A stretch of DNA of 64,000 nt from Melaminivora jejuensis. GTDB lineage: Bacteria; Pseudomonadota; Gammaproteobacteria; Burkholderiales; Burkholderiaceae_C. A program made the translations under genes and the position numbers. Of the stretch, positions 17,058 through 26,230 are shown in pieces. The stretch is from positions 1,674,001-1,738,000 of the forward strand of contig NZ_JACWIJ010000002.1 of assembly GCF_017811175.1 (NCBI RefSeq). The letters are read 5' to 3'. Each line of letters opens with the position of its first letter. Positions within the stretch are counted from its first letter, which is position 1. Below the pieces are notes generated by a model. That model worked only from the letters and a program-made list of their open reading frames with translations. It was not told where the DNA came from and ran no database searches.

Positions 17058-18005
17058 TCAGATGTTGCGCGCGATGCCGCGCGTGGTCTCGACCTGGGAC
17101 TGCTGGATGCTGGACAGCTTGTCGCGCACGTCGCGGATCACGTCCATCATCTGCTGCATCATGTCGTTGGCGTGCTGCACCGCCGTCTCGTGCATCTTGC
17201 TCTGGGCATCCAGGCGCGTCTTTTCGGCATCCAGCACATCGGCCTTGTGGGTGAAGCCGGCAGCGACGAGGCCACCGATGCCGCCGGTGATGCCGCTGCC
17301 CGACTGGGCGTAGCCCTGCCACAGCCCGCCCCGGGCGCCGGCCACCTGTCCGTCGCGAATCATCTGGTTGGCGCTTTGCGTCAGGCTGGCGCCCATCTTG
17401 GACGGCAGGACATCGGTATTGCCCTCGAAGGCCTTGATAGTGGACAGCGCGTTCTTGCCCTGCATCTCCAGCTGTGCCCCCTTGATGGTCTTGGCCGCAG
17501 CGACGGTCGACATGCCGGCCTGCACCAGGCCGCTGGCGATCTGCGTCACACCTTGCACGATGGCGGCGACATAGCGCTGGCCTGCAGCCTCCTTCATCTT
17601 GTCGGCAGCGCTCAGCAGCGATGTAATCTGTCCCTGGAATTCCGCCGTGCGCTGTTCGCGCGCGGTGTTGCGCATCTCCTGCGCCATCTTCTGGAACAGG
17701 GCCATGAAGGTGTAGATGTCCGCCGAAACCTGCGAGTCGCTGAGGCTGTCCAGCACCATGGCTTCCTTGTCCAGGCGCTGCGGCATGTTGGGCTTGTCCA
17801 GGGAATCCGACGGATTGCTGCCACGGATCAAGGTGAGCTGGATGGCAGTGTCATCGTTCCTGCTGGCCAATACTGGGCGGTTGGGCCGCAGCCGGGCCAG
17901 GGAATTGCTGCCTTCGGTGCTCAGCGCCTCGTCGCCCACCTGGTCGCCACTGCCATAGGAGCCTGGAATGAAGGGGCTGCCGCCCGGGCCGATGGGTGTG
18001 CTCAT
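17058..18005 (-). CDS. sctB: Minor translocator SctB (YopD/BopD-like)
   Basis: A 315-aa secreted protein predicted to form the host-membrane pore with SctE. The Gly/Pro/Ser-rich N-terminus (GPGGSPFIPGSYGSGDQ) suits an export signal. A helical central part (TFMALFQKMAQEMRNTAREQRTAEFQ) precedes the hydrophobic stretch VAAIVQGVTQIASGLVQAGMSTVAAA and another Gly-rich hydrophobic patch (GSGITGGIGGLVAAGF); the C-terminus is a coiled coil. ATG at 18005 has GGAG six bases upstream; the frame reaches 18029 but without a ribosome site. Call depends on hydrophobicity pattern and position. Confidence 0.83.
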   Translation of the reverse strand: MSTPIGPGGSPFIPGSYGSGDQVGDEALSTEGSNSLARLRPNRPVLASRNDDTAIQLTLIRGSNPSDSLDKPNMPQRLDKEAMVLDSLSDSQVSADIYTFMALFQKMAQEMRNTAREQRTAEFQGQITSLLSAADKMKEAAGQRYVAAIVQGVTQIASGLVQAGMSTVAAAKTIKGAQLEMQGKNALSTIKAFEGNTDVLPSKMGASLTQSANQMIRDGQVAGARGGLWQGYAQSGSGITGGIGGLVAAGFTHKADVLDAEKTRLDAQSKMHETAVQHANDMMQQMMDVIRDVRDKLSSIQQSQVETTRGIARNI

Positions 18006-18038
18006 GATGTTCTCCTGCTTCTCGTGCATCTCTGGGTT

Positions 18039-19181
18039 TTAAATGATCTGGCCGCGCCCGGTCAGGTTGGCATTGATCTGCGCGCGGCTCTGGCCGGCTG
18101 AATTGATCATCTGGCTGACGATGTTCATGCCTTCCATCATCTCGTCGAGGACTTTCTTCATCTCCTCGCGGTTTTCTTCCATCTGCTGCTGCAGCATGGC
18201 GATCAGGGCGTCGATCTTCTTCTTGTCGGCCTGGGCCAGCGAGGCATCGCGGACATCGGCGGCAGCCGCGATGTTGACGCCGCCCTGCGCCGCCGTGGTC
18301 AGCCCGGTGGCCACGCCGACGATGGCCTGGCCGGCCCGACCGATGTCCAGCGCCAGCTTGGCGATCTTGCCCAGCTCGCCCACCGCCGACGTGCCGCCCG
18401 ACAGCACCACCGAGGCCGCCGTGATGGCGATGGTGGTCACGACGGCAAAGGTGGCCGAGACGATGGCCGCCTGCTGCTCATCAGCGCCAAAGGCCTCGGC
18501 CAGCTTGCCCATGCCCTTGCCCACCAGGGTGGCCGGATCCATCCACTCGGCCACGAAATCGAAGTCCGGCCCGCCGCAGGCCTTGGAGATCTCGCTGGCC
18601 AGGCTGACCGTGGACGAAGCCAGCGACAGCATGGCCAGGGCCAGCAGCGGCGCCGCTGCCCCACCCGTGGCGTAGGTGGCCACGGCAGCCGCCACCACGG
18701 CAAAGACAGAGGCGACCACGGCAAAGATCTTCTTGAACCAGCCCAGGATGCCACCGGCCTTTTGCTTGGCCGCCGCGTCCTCGCAGTTCTTGATCCATTC
18801 CTGGATCTTGGCCATGGCCTTTTCGTTCTGGATCTTCTGCTTTTGCGAGTTGGTCTCTATGCCTTCCTTGGCCGTCCTGAGTTGCGCCTCCTGGGTCTTG
18901 CCCTGCAGCACCAGCAAGGCGGCGGCCATGTCCTCGGCGGAAAAGCTCAGCGATACGCCATCGATCTGCGGCGCGCCGTTGGCATTGCTGACGTTGTTGC
19001 CGCCGCTGCGCGTCTGGCCGGCCTGCAGCGTGCCGGCCAGCTGGGTGATCTCCTGCATGACCTTGGACGGGTCGGACTGGATGTGCTGCTGCAACTGGGC
19101 TGCCAGGTCGGCGTTCAGGCTCTCGAAACCCTGCATGGGCAGGGACGGCCCCGAGGAAACCCGGGCGATGCTGTCGTTCAT
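18039..19181 (-). CDS. sctE: Major translocator SctE (YopB/BopB-like)
   Basis: A 380-aa pore-forming translocator. A coiled-coil N-terminal half (LQGKTQEAQLRTAKEGIETN, QNEKAMAKIQEWIKNCEDAAAK) is followed by two long hydrophobic helices (IFAVVASVFAVVAAAVATYATG and AAIVSATFAVVTTIAITAASVVLSG), then an amphipathic C-terminus with Met/Glu-rich helix EENREEMKKVLDEMMEGMN. This two-helix layout is diagnostic for YopB/IpaB-type proteins. ATG at 19181 is preceded by GGAGG eight bases upstream. Confidence 0.9.
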   Translation of the reverse strand: MNDSIARVSSGPSLPMQGFESLNADLAAQLQQHIQSDPSKVMQEITQLAGTLQAGQTRSGGNNVSNANGAPQIDGVSLSFSAEDMAAALLVLQGKTQEAQLRTAKEGIETNSQKQKIQNEKAMAKIQEWIKNCEDAAAKQKAGGILGWFKKIFAVVASVFAVVAAAVATYATGGAAAPLLALAMLSLASSTVSLASEISKACGGPDFDFVAEWMDPATLVGKGMGKLAEAFGADEQQAAIVSATFAVVTTIAITAASVVLSGGTSAVGELGKIAKLALDIGRAGQAIVGVATGLTTAAQGGVNIAAAADVRDASLAQADKKKIDALIAMLQQQMEENREEMKKVLDEMMEGMNIVSQMINSAGQSRAQINANLTGRGQII

Positions 19182-19201
19182 GGTCGTGTCCTCCTGATGT
19201 G

Positions 19202-19699
19202 TCAGTGGCTCGTGGCCGCAGCGTCGCCGCCGAGCAGATCGAGCATGGCCTGGGCGCGCTGGCGCAGCTCGGCGTACTGCTCGGCCTCGCTTTGCTGCAG
19301 CACATAGCCCAGCGCCTCGCGTGCCTCTTGCTGCATACCGATGGCCAACATGCACTCGGCGGTGTGAAAGGTGGGCAGCGGGTCGCTCATGTCCATGACC
19401 GAGGCCAGCGAGTAGTACTTGATGGCATCCTTGTGGCTGCCCAGCATCTGCAGGCTGGAGGCAAAGGCGTTCATGAAGCGCTTTTCCATGTGGTTGCACA
19501 TGACCAGATAGCCAAATACCCGCATGGCATCGTGGTAGCGCGCCTGGGCATACAGGCTGTGGCCCAGGGCGTAGAGCACTTCATAGTCGGCATCCTCGTA
19601 ATCGAAGACCGAACCCAGCGTGCCGCCATTGGCCAGCAGGTCGGCAATTTGGTCACCCAGGTTTTCCGGGCCGGTCTTCTGTGCAATCGGGTTGTTCAT
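19202..19699 (-). CDS. SycD/LcrH-family translocator chaperone, copy 1
   Basis: A 165-aa class II chaperone with three TPR motifs: EVLYALGHSLYAQARYHDAMRVFGYLV, FMNAFASSLQMLGSHKDAIKYYSLA and FHTAECMLAIGMQQEAREALGYVL. It lies directly upstream of sctE (20-bp gap), the usual place for an LcrH/BcrH gene. It should keep SctE (and perhaps SctB) soluble before export. Confidence 0.9.
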   Translation of the reverse strand: MNNPIAQKTGPENLGDQIADLLANGGTLGSVFDYEDADYEVLYALGHSLYAQARYHDAMRVFGYLVMCNHMEKRFMNAFASSLQMLGSHKDAIKYYSLASVMDMSDPLPTFHTAECMLAIGMQQEAREALGYVLQQSEAEQYAELRQRAQAMLDLLGGDAAATSH

Positions 19700-19735
19700 G
19701 GTTTTTCCTTTTATGAAAAATGCAGTGACGCAGCC

Positions 19736-20410
19736 TCAACGCATATTTCCGATGATCGAATTGCGGCTGTCCTGCATTTTCTTGATGAAATTGGTCATGA
19801 TCTCGAAGGCTTCGTTTCGCTTGTTCGACATGCTTTGCAGGCGCAGCATGTCCATTTGCTGGCTATTGGACAGGCTGTCGATATTGCCCTTCAACTTCTG
19901 TATGAACCCGTCGAGCTCCCCCTTGTTGAGTCCACTCGACGTCTGGGTGATGGAAGTCACCGCCTTGGCTCCGCTGTAGTCGTTGGAGCGGAAGGCCCAA
20001 TAGCGCTCCTTGTACAGTTCGGCCTCTTTCTTTCCGGCTTCATCTACCTTGATGACACTGCCGTCCTTGAGCTTGACATCCCATTGCGGCTGGAATTCGG
20101 CAGGCAATCCGATGCCCGCCTGGGCTGCCGCCGCGCGGATTTCCGCCTCCGCTGCAGGAGACAGCTTGACCGCATCTCCCGCCTTGGCATCCGAGGGCAT
20201 ACCAGCCGCAGCCTTGTTGAGCTGGCCCAGCAATTCATTCAGCCGGGAAATCTGATTGTTCCTGTTCTGGACACTGGTGATTTGCTCCTTGAGCGAATCC
20301 TCCAGCAAGCTGGCCCGCTGGCTTTGCACCGCCAGCAAGGCCGTCTCAATATCCATGCCAGCAAGGCTTTCGAACGTCGCGCCTTGCGCCCCACCAACTT
20401 GCAACGACAT
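19736..20410 (-). CDS. Filament/tip protein paralog A (Bsp22-like)
   Basis: A 224-aa acidic, mostly helical secreted-type protein. The N-terminal helix reads MDIETALLAVQSQRASLLEDSLKEQ and the C-terminal helix QMDMLRLQSMSNKRNEAFEIMTNFIKKMQDSRNSII; between them lies a ~90-residue insert absent from the next paralog. Coiled-coil ends around a central domain are typical of Bsp22 (Bordetella) and EspA-type tip/filament proteins, and bsp22 also precedes the translocator genes. ATG at 20410 has AAGGAG upstream. DNA here is visibly less GC-rich than the neighbours. Confidence 0.7.
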   Translation of the reverse strand: MSLQVGGAQGATFESLAGMDIETALLAVQSQRASLLEDSLKEQITSVQNRNNQISRLNELLGQLNKAAAGMPSDAKAGDAVKLSPAAEAEIRAAAAQAGIGLPAEFQPQWDVKLKDGSVIKVDEAGKKEAELYKERYWAFRSNDYSGAKAVTSITQTSSGLNKGELDGFIQKLKGNIDSLSNSQQMDMLRLQSMSNKRNEAFEIMTNFIKKMQDSRNSIIGNMR

Positions 20411-20431
20411 GACTAACTCCTTGATCAAGAA

Positions 20432-20947
20432 TCAACGCATATTGCTGATGATCGAATTGCGGCTGTCCTGCATCTTCTTGATGAAGTTGGTCATGGTCTC
20501 GAAGGCCTCGTTGCGCTTGTTGCTCAGGCTTTGCAGGCGCAGCATGTCCATTTGCTGGGAATTGCTTTGGCTGTCGATCATCGATTTGGTTTGCTGCACA
20601 AAACTGTCGAGATTGCCCTTGGTGACCTTGTCGCCGCTGAATCCGCTCGGCAGGGTGATGCCCGCACTGGCGGCGGTAGTCTTGATATCAGCCGGAATCG
20701 CGATGGTATCTCCAGCCTTGGCATCACTCTTGAACTTCGCAGCAGCGCTGTTGAGCGCACCCAGCAGCTCATTGAGCTTGGAAATGTTGTCATTCTTGGC
20801 TTGCACACTGGAGATTTGCGACTTCAATTGATCTTCCAGCAACTGGGCCCGATTGCTTTGCACCATCATCATCAGCGTTTCCAGATCCATGCTCTGGACA
20901 TCGATGGAAGACATTCCGGCAATAGCGGTTGGATTGATGGCAGACAT
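20432..20947 (-). CDS. Filament/tip protein paralog B (Bsp22-like)
   Basis: A 171-aa protein that closely matches paralog A at both ends: MDLETLMMMVQSNRAQLLEDQLKSQ at the N-terminus and QMDMLRLQSLSNKRNEAFETMTNFIKKMQDSRNSII at the C-terminus, with a shorter middle. The two genes are tandem duplicates 21 bp apart. The size and ends fit Bsp22-like needle-tip filament subunits; having two suggests a mixed filament or a functional split. No LcrV-type tip protein is present in the locus. Confidence 0.7.
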   Translation of the reverse strand: MSAINPTAIAGMSSIDVQSMDLETLMMMVQSNRAQLLEDQLKSQISSVQAKNDNISKLNELLGALNSAAAKFKSDAKAGDTIAIPADIKTTAASAGITLPSGFSGDKVTKGNLDSFVQQTKSMIDSQSNSQQMDMLRLQSLSNKRNEAFETMTNFIKKMQDSRNSIISNMR

Positions 20948-20993
20948 GATTTTCTCCGGATAAATTCAATATGAAAGAGGATGCGGCCTGTAA

Positions 20994-21290
20994 TCAGATC
21001 ATCATGCGTGGGCGGCGGGCGGCGCTGCTGGCGCTGCCGCTGTCGAAGGCCAGGCGCGCCCGGCCTTCGGCCACCTCCTGCTCGATGGCCTGCATGTCTT
21101 CCTCGAAAGCCGCCTGCGCCTTGGCATGGGTCTCCGCCGTGCTCTGCGCCTGCACCACGATATGAACCTTATGCGGATCCAGCCCCTGGCTGCGGTAGAA
21201 ATCATCCGCCTGGTCGAGCTGGCGCTGTACCTGTTCGATCAGGGCCTGGGCACGGGCCACGATGTCGCTGGAAGTGTCTTGGGCTGTCAT
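20994..21290 (-). CDS. Small helical protein, first gene of the leftward T3SS operon
   Basis: A 98-aa unrecognised protein with a long charged coiled coil (DIVARAQALIEQVQRQLDQADDFYRSQG; AQAAFEEDMQAIEQEVAEGRARL) and a basic C-terminus. ATG at 21290 has GGAG seven bases upstream; a longer frame to 21527 crosses the promoter region and is not used. Being the first gene after the ECF-type promoter and before the filament genes, it may be a filament chaperone, but this is inference. Confidence 0.7.
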   Translation of the reverse strand: MTAQDTSSDIVARAQALIEQVQRQLDQADDFYRSQGLDPHKVHIVVQAQSTAETHAKAQAAFEEDMQAIEQEVAEGRARLAFDSGSASSAARRPRMMI

Positions 21291-21351
21291 GAAGGCGCTC
21301 CTTGCTGCTGAGGTTTCGACGATTGCGGTCGTTGCCGCGGTATCGGGTATG

Positions 21352-21375
21352 TAACGCCCCTGCCGGGGCAGTTCC
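21352..21375 (-). promoter_or_regulatory. ECF-sigma-type promoter for the leftward T3SS operon
   Basis: On the minus strand GGAAC (21375-21371) is followed after 15 bases by GTTA (21355-21352). It is ~60 bp upstream of the first ATG of the leftward operon. A palindrome CCCC-TGCC-GGGG lies in the spacer. Matches the motif in the opposite direction and the one at 2847. Confidence 0.6.
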
Positions 21376-21423
21376 ATGCCGGCACGCACATTTGCACACC
21401 CCATCCAGCACTGAAGCGGCACT

Positions 21424-21448
21424 GGAACCTTTGTCCGAAGCGCTGTTA
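21424..21448 (+). promoter_or_regulatory. ECF-sigma-type promoter for the sctW-sctF operon
   Basis: GGAAC (21424-21428), a 16-base spacer, then GTTA (21445-21448), ending 38 bp before the sctW ATG. Same elements and spacing as at 2847-2871. Two divergent copies in a 196-bp gap would allow the linked ECF sigma factor to switch on both structural operons together. Confidence 0.6.
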
Positions 21449-21486
21449 CCAAGCGGCATACTCCCGTGGATTGCCCAGCACTGCCC

Positions 21487-22689
21487 ATGTCCCGCATCGA
21501 CGCCTTCAACCCTGCAGCCTCCTCCATGGATACCGCCCTGCGCCACGGCGGCGCCCAGCAGGGCGAGCGCGCCAGCGTCGGCCACTATGGCGGCCAGTTG
21601 GTCGAGGTCGATGAGACCGATTCCATCCTGACCGACGCCGCCGAGGAAATCAGCCTGCACCACTCGGAAAAGGCCGAATCCAAGCACTCCTCGCAGCGCA
21701 AGAAGGAAGCTGCGCAGAAGCAGGAAATGATGAGCCTGGAGGCCATCACCGCCTACATGGATGCGGCCCAGGCGCACGAGGAGCCCGAGCAGCTCGTCAA
21801 CCTGGCCAAACGCATCCTGGCGCGCAACAACCCCTCCGGCGCTGCAGCCGGCGCCGGCGTGCGCGGCCAGTCCAGCAGCGGCACGCCCCAGGCCGGGCGA
21901 CGCACGCGCGGGCGCCAGGACGAGGATCTGCAGGAAATCAAGAAGGCCTACAGCAACCCCACGCAGCGCATCCTGGCGCTGCAATACGTCATCCAGCTCG
22001 GCGAGCGCGAGCGCCACCCCGAAGAGCAATTGCAAGAGCTGCGCGACGCGCTGGACGAGCTGGAGCTGGAGCACGGCGAGGCGGCGCGCGCCGACATCAA
22101 CACCGTAGCGGTCGCCGCGCAGGACGCGGCCAGCGGCGCCGAGGTGCTGGCCTTCCAGAGCACCTACCGCGACGTGGTGCTGGGCGAGAACACCCTGGCC
22201 AGCACGCTGCAGCTGGCGCTGGAGCGCTTTGGCGACGGGGATTTTTCCGCCGGCCTGCAGCGCCTGATCCAGGCGCTGGGGCAGGATCTGGCGGCAGCGC
22301 GCCCCTCGGGCGATCCGGCGCGGCTGCAAAGCCTGGTGCAGGATCTGTACCACCTGAGCGTGGCCAGCACCGTGCTCGACGGCTGCCGCGAGCTGCACCA
22401 GCGCATCGGCCAGCAGCATGGCCCGCTGCAGGGCACGCCGGTGTCGCTGATGCAGCAAATGGTCGGCCTGAGCGCGGAAAAATGGGTTTCCGGCAGCCGT
22501 TTCACCAGCCTGAGCCAGGATTTTGGCGCGCACGGCGTGCAGCCGCAGATCCATTTCCTGACCGGCGTGAAGGCGCTGATGCGCGACCTGCCGCCCAAGG
22601 TGTTCGTCGATGGCGATCAGCGCCAGACAGTTTTTCAGGCGGTGCAGGATGCCCTGGACATCGCCATCGATCGAGAGGAAGAGGCCTGA
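21487..22689 (+). CDS. sctW: Gatekeeper SctW (YopN/TyeA-like)
   Basis: A 400-aa regulator that plugs the export gate until host contact and sets translocator/effector order. The N-terminal ~65 residues are secretion-signal-like, followed by YopN-type helices (SLEAITAYMDAAQAHEEPEQLVNLAKRIL, SNPTQRILALQYVIQLGERE) and a C-terminal TyeA-like part (LSAEKWVSGSRFTSLSQDFG, HFLTGVKALMRDLPPKVF). The single-chain YopN-TyeA arrangement matches BopN/MxiC/SepL types. ATG 21487 is the first after the promoter; no strong ribosome site is visible, so the start could be a few codons off. Confidence 0.88.
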   Translation: MSRIDAFNPAASSMDTALRHGGAQQGERASVGHYGGQLVEVDETDSILTDAAEEISLHHSEKAESKHSSQRKKEAAQKQEMMSLEAITAYMDAAQAHEEPEQLVNLAKRILARNNPSGAAAGAGVRGQSSSGTPQAGRRTRGRQDEDLQEIKKAYSNPTQRILALQYVIQLGERERHPEEQLQELRDALDELELEHGEAARADINTVAVAAQDAASGAEVLAFQSTYRDVVLGENTLASTLQLALERFGDGDFSAGLQRLIQALGQDLAAARPSGDPARLQSLVQDLYHLSVASTVLDGCRELHQRIGQQHGPLQGTPVSLMQQMVGLSAEKWVSGSRFTSLSQDFGAHGVQPQIHFLTGVKALMRDLPPKVFVDGDQRQTVFQAVQDALDIAIDREEEA

Positions 22690-22690
22690 C

Positions 22691-23080
22691 ATGATGGATT
22701 TGCGCCAGGCACTGGCCGAATGGGGCGCCGCCATGGGACTGCCCGAGCTGCAGCCCGGCCCGCAGGGCACGCTGCAATTGCGCTTCGCGGACAGCGGCGC
22801 CCTGCTGGGCGTGGCCGAGCAAGACGACTGCGTGGTCGTCCACCACGCCGAGCCGGTGGCGCATGACGCCGCCGAGCTGCTGCTGCGCGCCATGCGCCAG
22901 GCGGCACACGTGGCCGAGCCGGCGCAGGCCGTGCAGGTCGGCCTGCGCAGCACGGCGGCGGGCGACTGGCTGGTGCTGGGCATCCGCATTCCGCACGACG
23001 AGCTGAGCGGCCAGCGCCTGCACCAGGCAGCACAGTACCTGCAGCAATGGCTGGCACAGCTGCCGCCGGCCAGCCCCTGA
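22691..23080 (+). CDS. Class I chaperone, probably for SctW (SycN/YscB-like)
   Basis: A 129-aa protein with the CesT-like order: helix DLRQALAEWGAAMGLPEL, strand GTLQLRFADSGALLGVAEQDDCVVVHH, helix DAAELLLRAMRQAAHV, strands VQVGLRSTAAGDWLVLGIRIP, then a C-terminal helix. It starts immediately after the sctW stop (ATGATG at 22691), as chaperones of gatekeepers often do. Confidence 0.7.
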   Translation: MMDLRQALAEWGAAMGLPELQPGPQGTLQLRFADSGALLGVAEQDDCVVVHHAEPVAHDAAELLLRAMRQAAHVAEPAQAVQVGLRSTAAGDWLVLGIRIPHDELSGQRLHQAAQYLQQWLAQLPPASP

Positions 23081-23115
23081 CAGGCTGCACACCGACACCG
23101 GAGCGAGGGCGCACC

Positions 23116-23556
23116 ATGACCAACATCCCGCTGAGCCATCTGGCCTTTGAACGAGGCATAGAGCGCATCACCCATGCACGCCAGGACAGTCAGCTGGAGC
23201 TGCCCGCGCGCGAACAGGCCCCCCCGCCCGACGCCGGCACCCAGCCGCAGCTCGAAGCCCTGCTGGCGCTGCCCACGCTGGACGACACGCTGGACGCCGC
23301 CCTGCGCCCGCAGCTGGCCAACCGCCAGCTGCTGGTGCCGACGCACTTTCGCCAGGCGCTGGACGATGCCTTGCAGGGGTTGAGCCAGGCCGCACAGGCC
23401 GCAGCCGATGCCACGAACGCCGACGTCACGAACGCCGATGGCGCATCCGGCAGCGACACGGCGCGCGTACTCAACCGCGCCGTGCGCCTGCTCAAGGAAG
23501 AATCCGCCCTGCGCGAACTCTTGCAGATGTACCGCAGCGCCCTCTACCAGGGCTGA
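23116..23556 (+). CDS. sctX: Early secretion substrate/regulator SctX
   Basis: A 146-aa YscX-family protein. The C-terminal segment TARVLNRAVRLLKEESALRELLQMYRSALYQG is the conserved SctX tail; the middle is Ala/Leu/Gln-rich. SctX is exported early and works with SctY and SctV. The order sctX-sctY-sctV is that of the Ysc family. Confidence 0.85.
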   Translation: MTNIPLSHLAFERGIERITHARQDSQLELPAREQAPPPDAGTQPQLEALLALPTLDDTLDAALRPQLANRQLLVPTHFRQALDDALQGLSQAAQAAADATNADVTNADGASGSDTARVLNRAVRLLKEESALRELLQMYRSALYQG

Positions 23557-23579
23557 ACCGGCTCAGGACAACCACCCCC

Positions 23580-23975
23580 ATGCCCCACTCCGCCGATCAG
23601 GCCGCGCCCGCCGCACTGGCGCACGCCAGCCTCGAATTCATGGACTTGCTGGGCTACATCTACCTGCAGCACCAGCAGCCCGGCAAGGCCGCCGTGCTGC
23701 TGGCCGCGCGCGACACGCTGGCGCCGGGTGATGCTGCCACCTTGCTGCGCCTGGCGCTGGCGCAGCTGCGCTCGGGCAAGGCAGCGCGGGCGCTGGACAC
23801 GCTGGATCGCCGCGCCCTGCTGGGTGCGCTGGATGCCCCGTTCCACCTGGTGCGCGCGCAGGCGCTGCAAGCGCTGGAGCGCCCTGCCGAAGCCGCCAGC
23901 GCCATGCGCGCCTACGTCGCCCAGCGTGCGGCCATTGCAGCGCCGGCGCCGCCCCCTGTCCCTGCGGCCTCCTGA
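23580..23975 (+). CDS. sctY: SctX chaperone SctY
   Basis: A 131-aa TPR protein of the YscY type: [54 protein letters not shown] and [26 protein letters not shown] form three helix pairs. In Yersinia SctY binds SctX and links it to the export gate. It sits between sctX and sctV. Confidence 0.85.
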   Translation: MPHSADQAAPAALAHASLEFMDLLGYIYLQHQQPGKAAVLLAARDTLAPGDAATLLRLALAQLRSGKAARALDTLDRRALLGALDAPFHLVRAQALQALERPAEAASAMRAYVAQRAAIAAPAPPPVPAAS

Positions 23976-23986
23976 GCGCCCTCCCC

Positions 23987-26095
23987 ATGTCCCAAACCGC
24001 CTTCGTCCCCCGCCTGCAACGCATCGTGCAGGTGGCCACCAGCCGCAACGACCTGGTGCTGGCCTTCTTCCTGGTGGCCGTGATCTTCATGATGATCCTG
24101 CCGCTGCCCACCTGGCTGGTGGACACGCTGATCGGCATCAACATGACGGTATCGGCCATCTTGCTGATGGTCGCCATGTATCTGCCCTCGCCGCTGGCGT
24201 TCTCGTCGTTTCCGTCGGTGCTGCTGGTGACCACGCTGTTCCGGCTGGGCATCTCGATCGCCACCACGCGCCTGATCCTGCTGCAGGGCGACGCCGGGCA
24301 CATCATCTTCACCTTCGGCAACTTCGTGGTCGGCGGCAATCTGGTGGTCGGCCTGGTGGTGTTCCTGATCCTGACCATCGTGCAGTTCGTGGTCATCACC
24401 AAGGGCGCCGAGCGCGTGGCCGAAGTGGCGGCGCGCTTTTCGCTGGACGCCATGCCGGGTAAGCAGATGTCGATCGACGGCGACATGCGCGCCGGCACCA
24501 TCGACATGGACGAGGCCAAGCGCCGGCGCGGCATTGTCGAGAAGGAAAGCCAGCTCTACGGCGCCATGGACGGCGCCATGAAATTCGTCAAGGGCGATGC
24601 CATTGCCGGCCTGATCATCGTCGCCGTCAACCTGCTGGGCGGCATCGTGATCGGCGTGATGCAGCGCGGCATGAGCGCCGGCGACGCCATGAAGACCTAT
24701 TCCGTGTTGACCATAGGCGACGGCCTGATCGCACAGATCCCGGCGCTGTTCATCGCCATTTGCGCCGGCATGATCGTCACCCGCGTGCAATCGGGCGACG
24801 GGCCGTCCAACGTCGGCAAGGACATCGGCCAGCAGGTGCTGGCGCAGCCGCGCGCGCTGCTCATCGCCGCCGCCGTGGCGCTGGGCATGGGCCTGATCCC
24901 GGGGATGCCGCTGCCGGTCTTCCTGATCCTGGCCACCGTGGTCGGCACCGTGGGCTTTGTCGTGCTGCGCAGCACGCGCCGGGTGGTGGACGCCAAGACC
25001 GGACAGGTGACCGAAGTGCCGGCCATGCAGCCCGCCGGCGAAAAGCCGAAAAGGAAGGCCGACGACGCGGCCGACGAATTCGCCCCCACCGTGCCGCTGC
25101 TCATGGACGTGGCCAGCGGCCTGCAGCAGGCCTTCGACGCCGAGGTGCTCAACGACGAGCTTTTGAAGATCCGCCGCGCCCTGTACTACGACCTGGGCGT
25201 GCCCTTTCCCGGCATCCAGTTGCGCTTCAACGATGCGCTGCCCGCCGAGAGCTATCAACTGCTGCTGTCCGAAGTGCCGGTCTCGCAAGGCCGGCTGCGC
25301 CCGGGCTGGCTGCTGGTGCGCGAGAGCGAGGCCAACCTGCGGGCGCTGCAGATCCAGTACGAGAGCGGCGCCAAATTCCTGCCACACATTCCGACGCTGT
25401 GGGTGTCGGCCGAGCTGCGCGAGACGCTCACGCGCGCCGGCATCCCCTTCATGGACGCCAGCCAGGTGCTGACCTACCACCTGGCCTTCGTGCTGAAAAA
25501 ATACTCCGCCGACTTCATCGGCATCCAGGAAACCAAGTTCCTGCTCAGCGCCATGGAAGGACGCTTTCCCGATCTGGTCAAGGAATCCACGCGCGTGCTG
25601 CCCATCCAGAAGATTGCGGAAATCCTGCAGCGCCTGGTCTCGGAGGACATCTCGGTGCGCAACCTGCGCGCCATCCTGGAGTCGCTCATCGAGTGGGGCC
25701 AGAAGGAAAAGGACTCGGTGCTGCTGACCGAATACGTGCGCTCCACGCTCAAGCGCCACATCAGCCACAAGTACACCAGCGGGCAGAACGTCCTGCCGGC
25801 CTATCTGCTGGCCCCCAGCATCGAGGACACGGTGCGCGGCGCCGTGCGCCAGACCTCGGCAGGCAGCTACCTGGCGCTCGACCCGGCCACCAGCAAGCGC
25901 CTGGTCGAGAGCATCCGCAAGGCCGTGGGCGACCTGTCGGCCAGCGCCCAGCGGCCCGTGCTGCTGACCTCCATGGACATCCGGCGCTACATGCGCAAGA
26001 TGATCGAGCAAGACCTGTACGACCTGCCCGTACTCAGCTACCAGGAGCTGACGCAGGAGATCAACATCCAGCCGCTGGCGCGCATCGACCTGTGA
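23987..26095 (+). CDS. sctV: Export gate protein SctV
   Basis: A 702-aa inner-membrane protein (LcrD/BcrD/FlhA family) whose nonameric cytoplasmic ring selects substrates. The first ~330 residues hold eight predicted transmembrane helices; the conserved FHIPEP-family loop is seen around residue 155 ([22 protein letters not shown]). A charged linker leads to the cytoplasmic domain (LLRVRESE..., [30 protein letters not shown] segments). Length and order are normal. Confidence 0.97.
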   Translation: MSQTAFVPRLQRIVQVATSRNDLVLAFFLVAVIFMMILPLPTWLVDTLIGINMTVSAILLMVAMYLPSPLAFSSFPSVLLVTTLFRLGISIATTRLILLQGDAGHIIFTFGNFVVGGNLVVGLVVFLILTIVQFVVITKGAERVAEVAARFSLDAMPGKQMSIDGDMRAGTIDMDEAKRRRGIVEKESQLYGAMDGAMKFVKGDAIAGLIIVAVNLLGGIVIGVMQRGMSAGDAMKTYSVLTIGDGLIAQIPALFIAICAGMIVTRVQSGDGPSNVGKDIGQQVLAQPRALLIAAAVALGMGLIPGMPLPVFLILATVVGTVGFVVLRSTRRVVDAKTGQVTEVPAMQPAGEKPKRKADDAADEFAPTVPLLMDVASGLQQAFDAEVLNDELLKIRRALYYDLGVPFPGIQLRFNDALPAESYQLLLSEVPVSQGRLRPGWLLVRESEANLRALQIQYESGAKFLPHIPTLWVSAELRETLTRAGIPFMDASQVLTYHLAFVLKKYSADFIGIQETKFLLSAMEGRFPDLVKESTRVLPIQKIAEILQRLVSEDISVRNLRAILESLIEWGQKEKDSVLLTEYVRSTLKRHISHKYTSGQNVLPAYLLAPSIEDTVRGAVRQTSAGSYLALDPATSKRLVESIRKAVGDLSASAQRPVLLTSMDIRRYMRKMIEQDLYDLPVLSYQELTQEINIQPLARIDL

Positions 26096-26129
26096 GCGGG
26101 TCGGGACACATGCTGCAAACACTATGAAT

Positions 26130-26185
26130 AACATAGCTGTCAGCGCTTGCTGCACAATGGTTTCAGGCCGATTTCGCTTGAAACC
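26130..26185 (+). repeat. Dispersed ~56-bp repeat, copy 2
   Basis: ACATAGCTGTCAGCGCTTGC followed by TGCACAATGGTTTCAG and a GATTT block. It fills most of the gap between sctV and sctD. Confidence 0.75.
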
Positions 26186-26230
26186 CCAGACCTGTCCGGG
26201 CGCTGCTGCCCACCAGGGCGGGGACACGCC

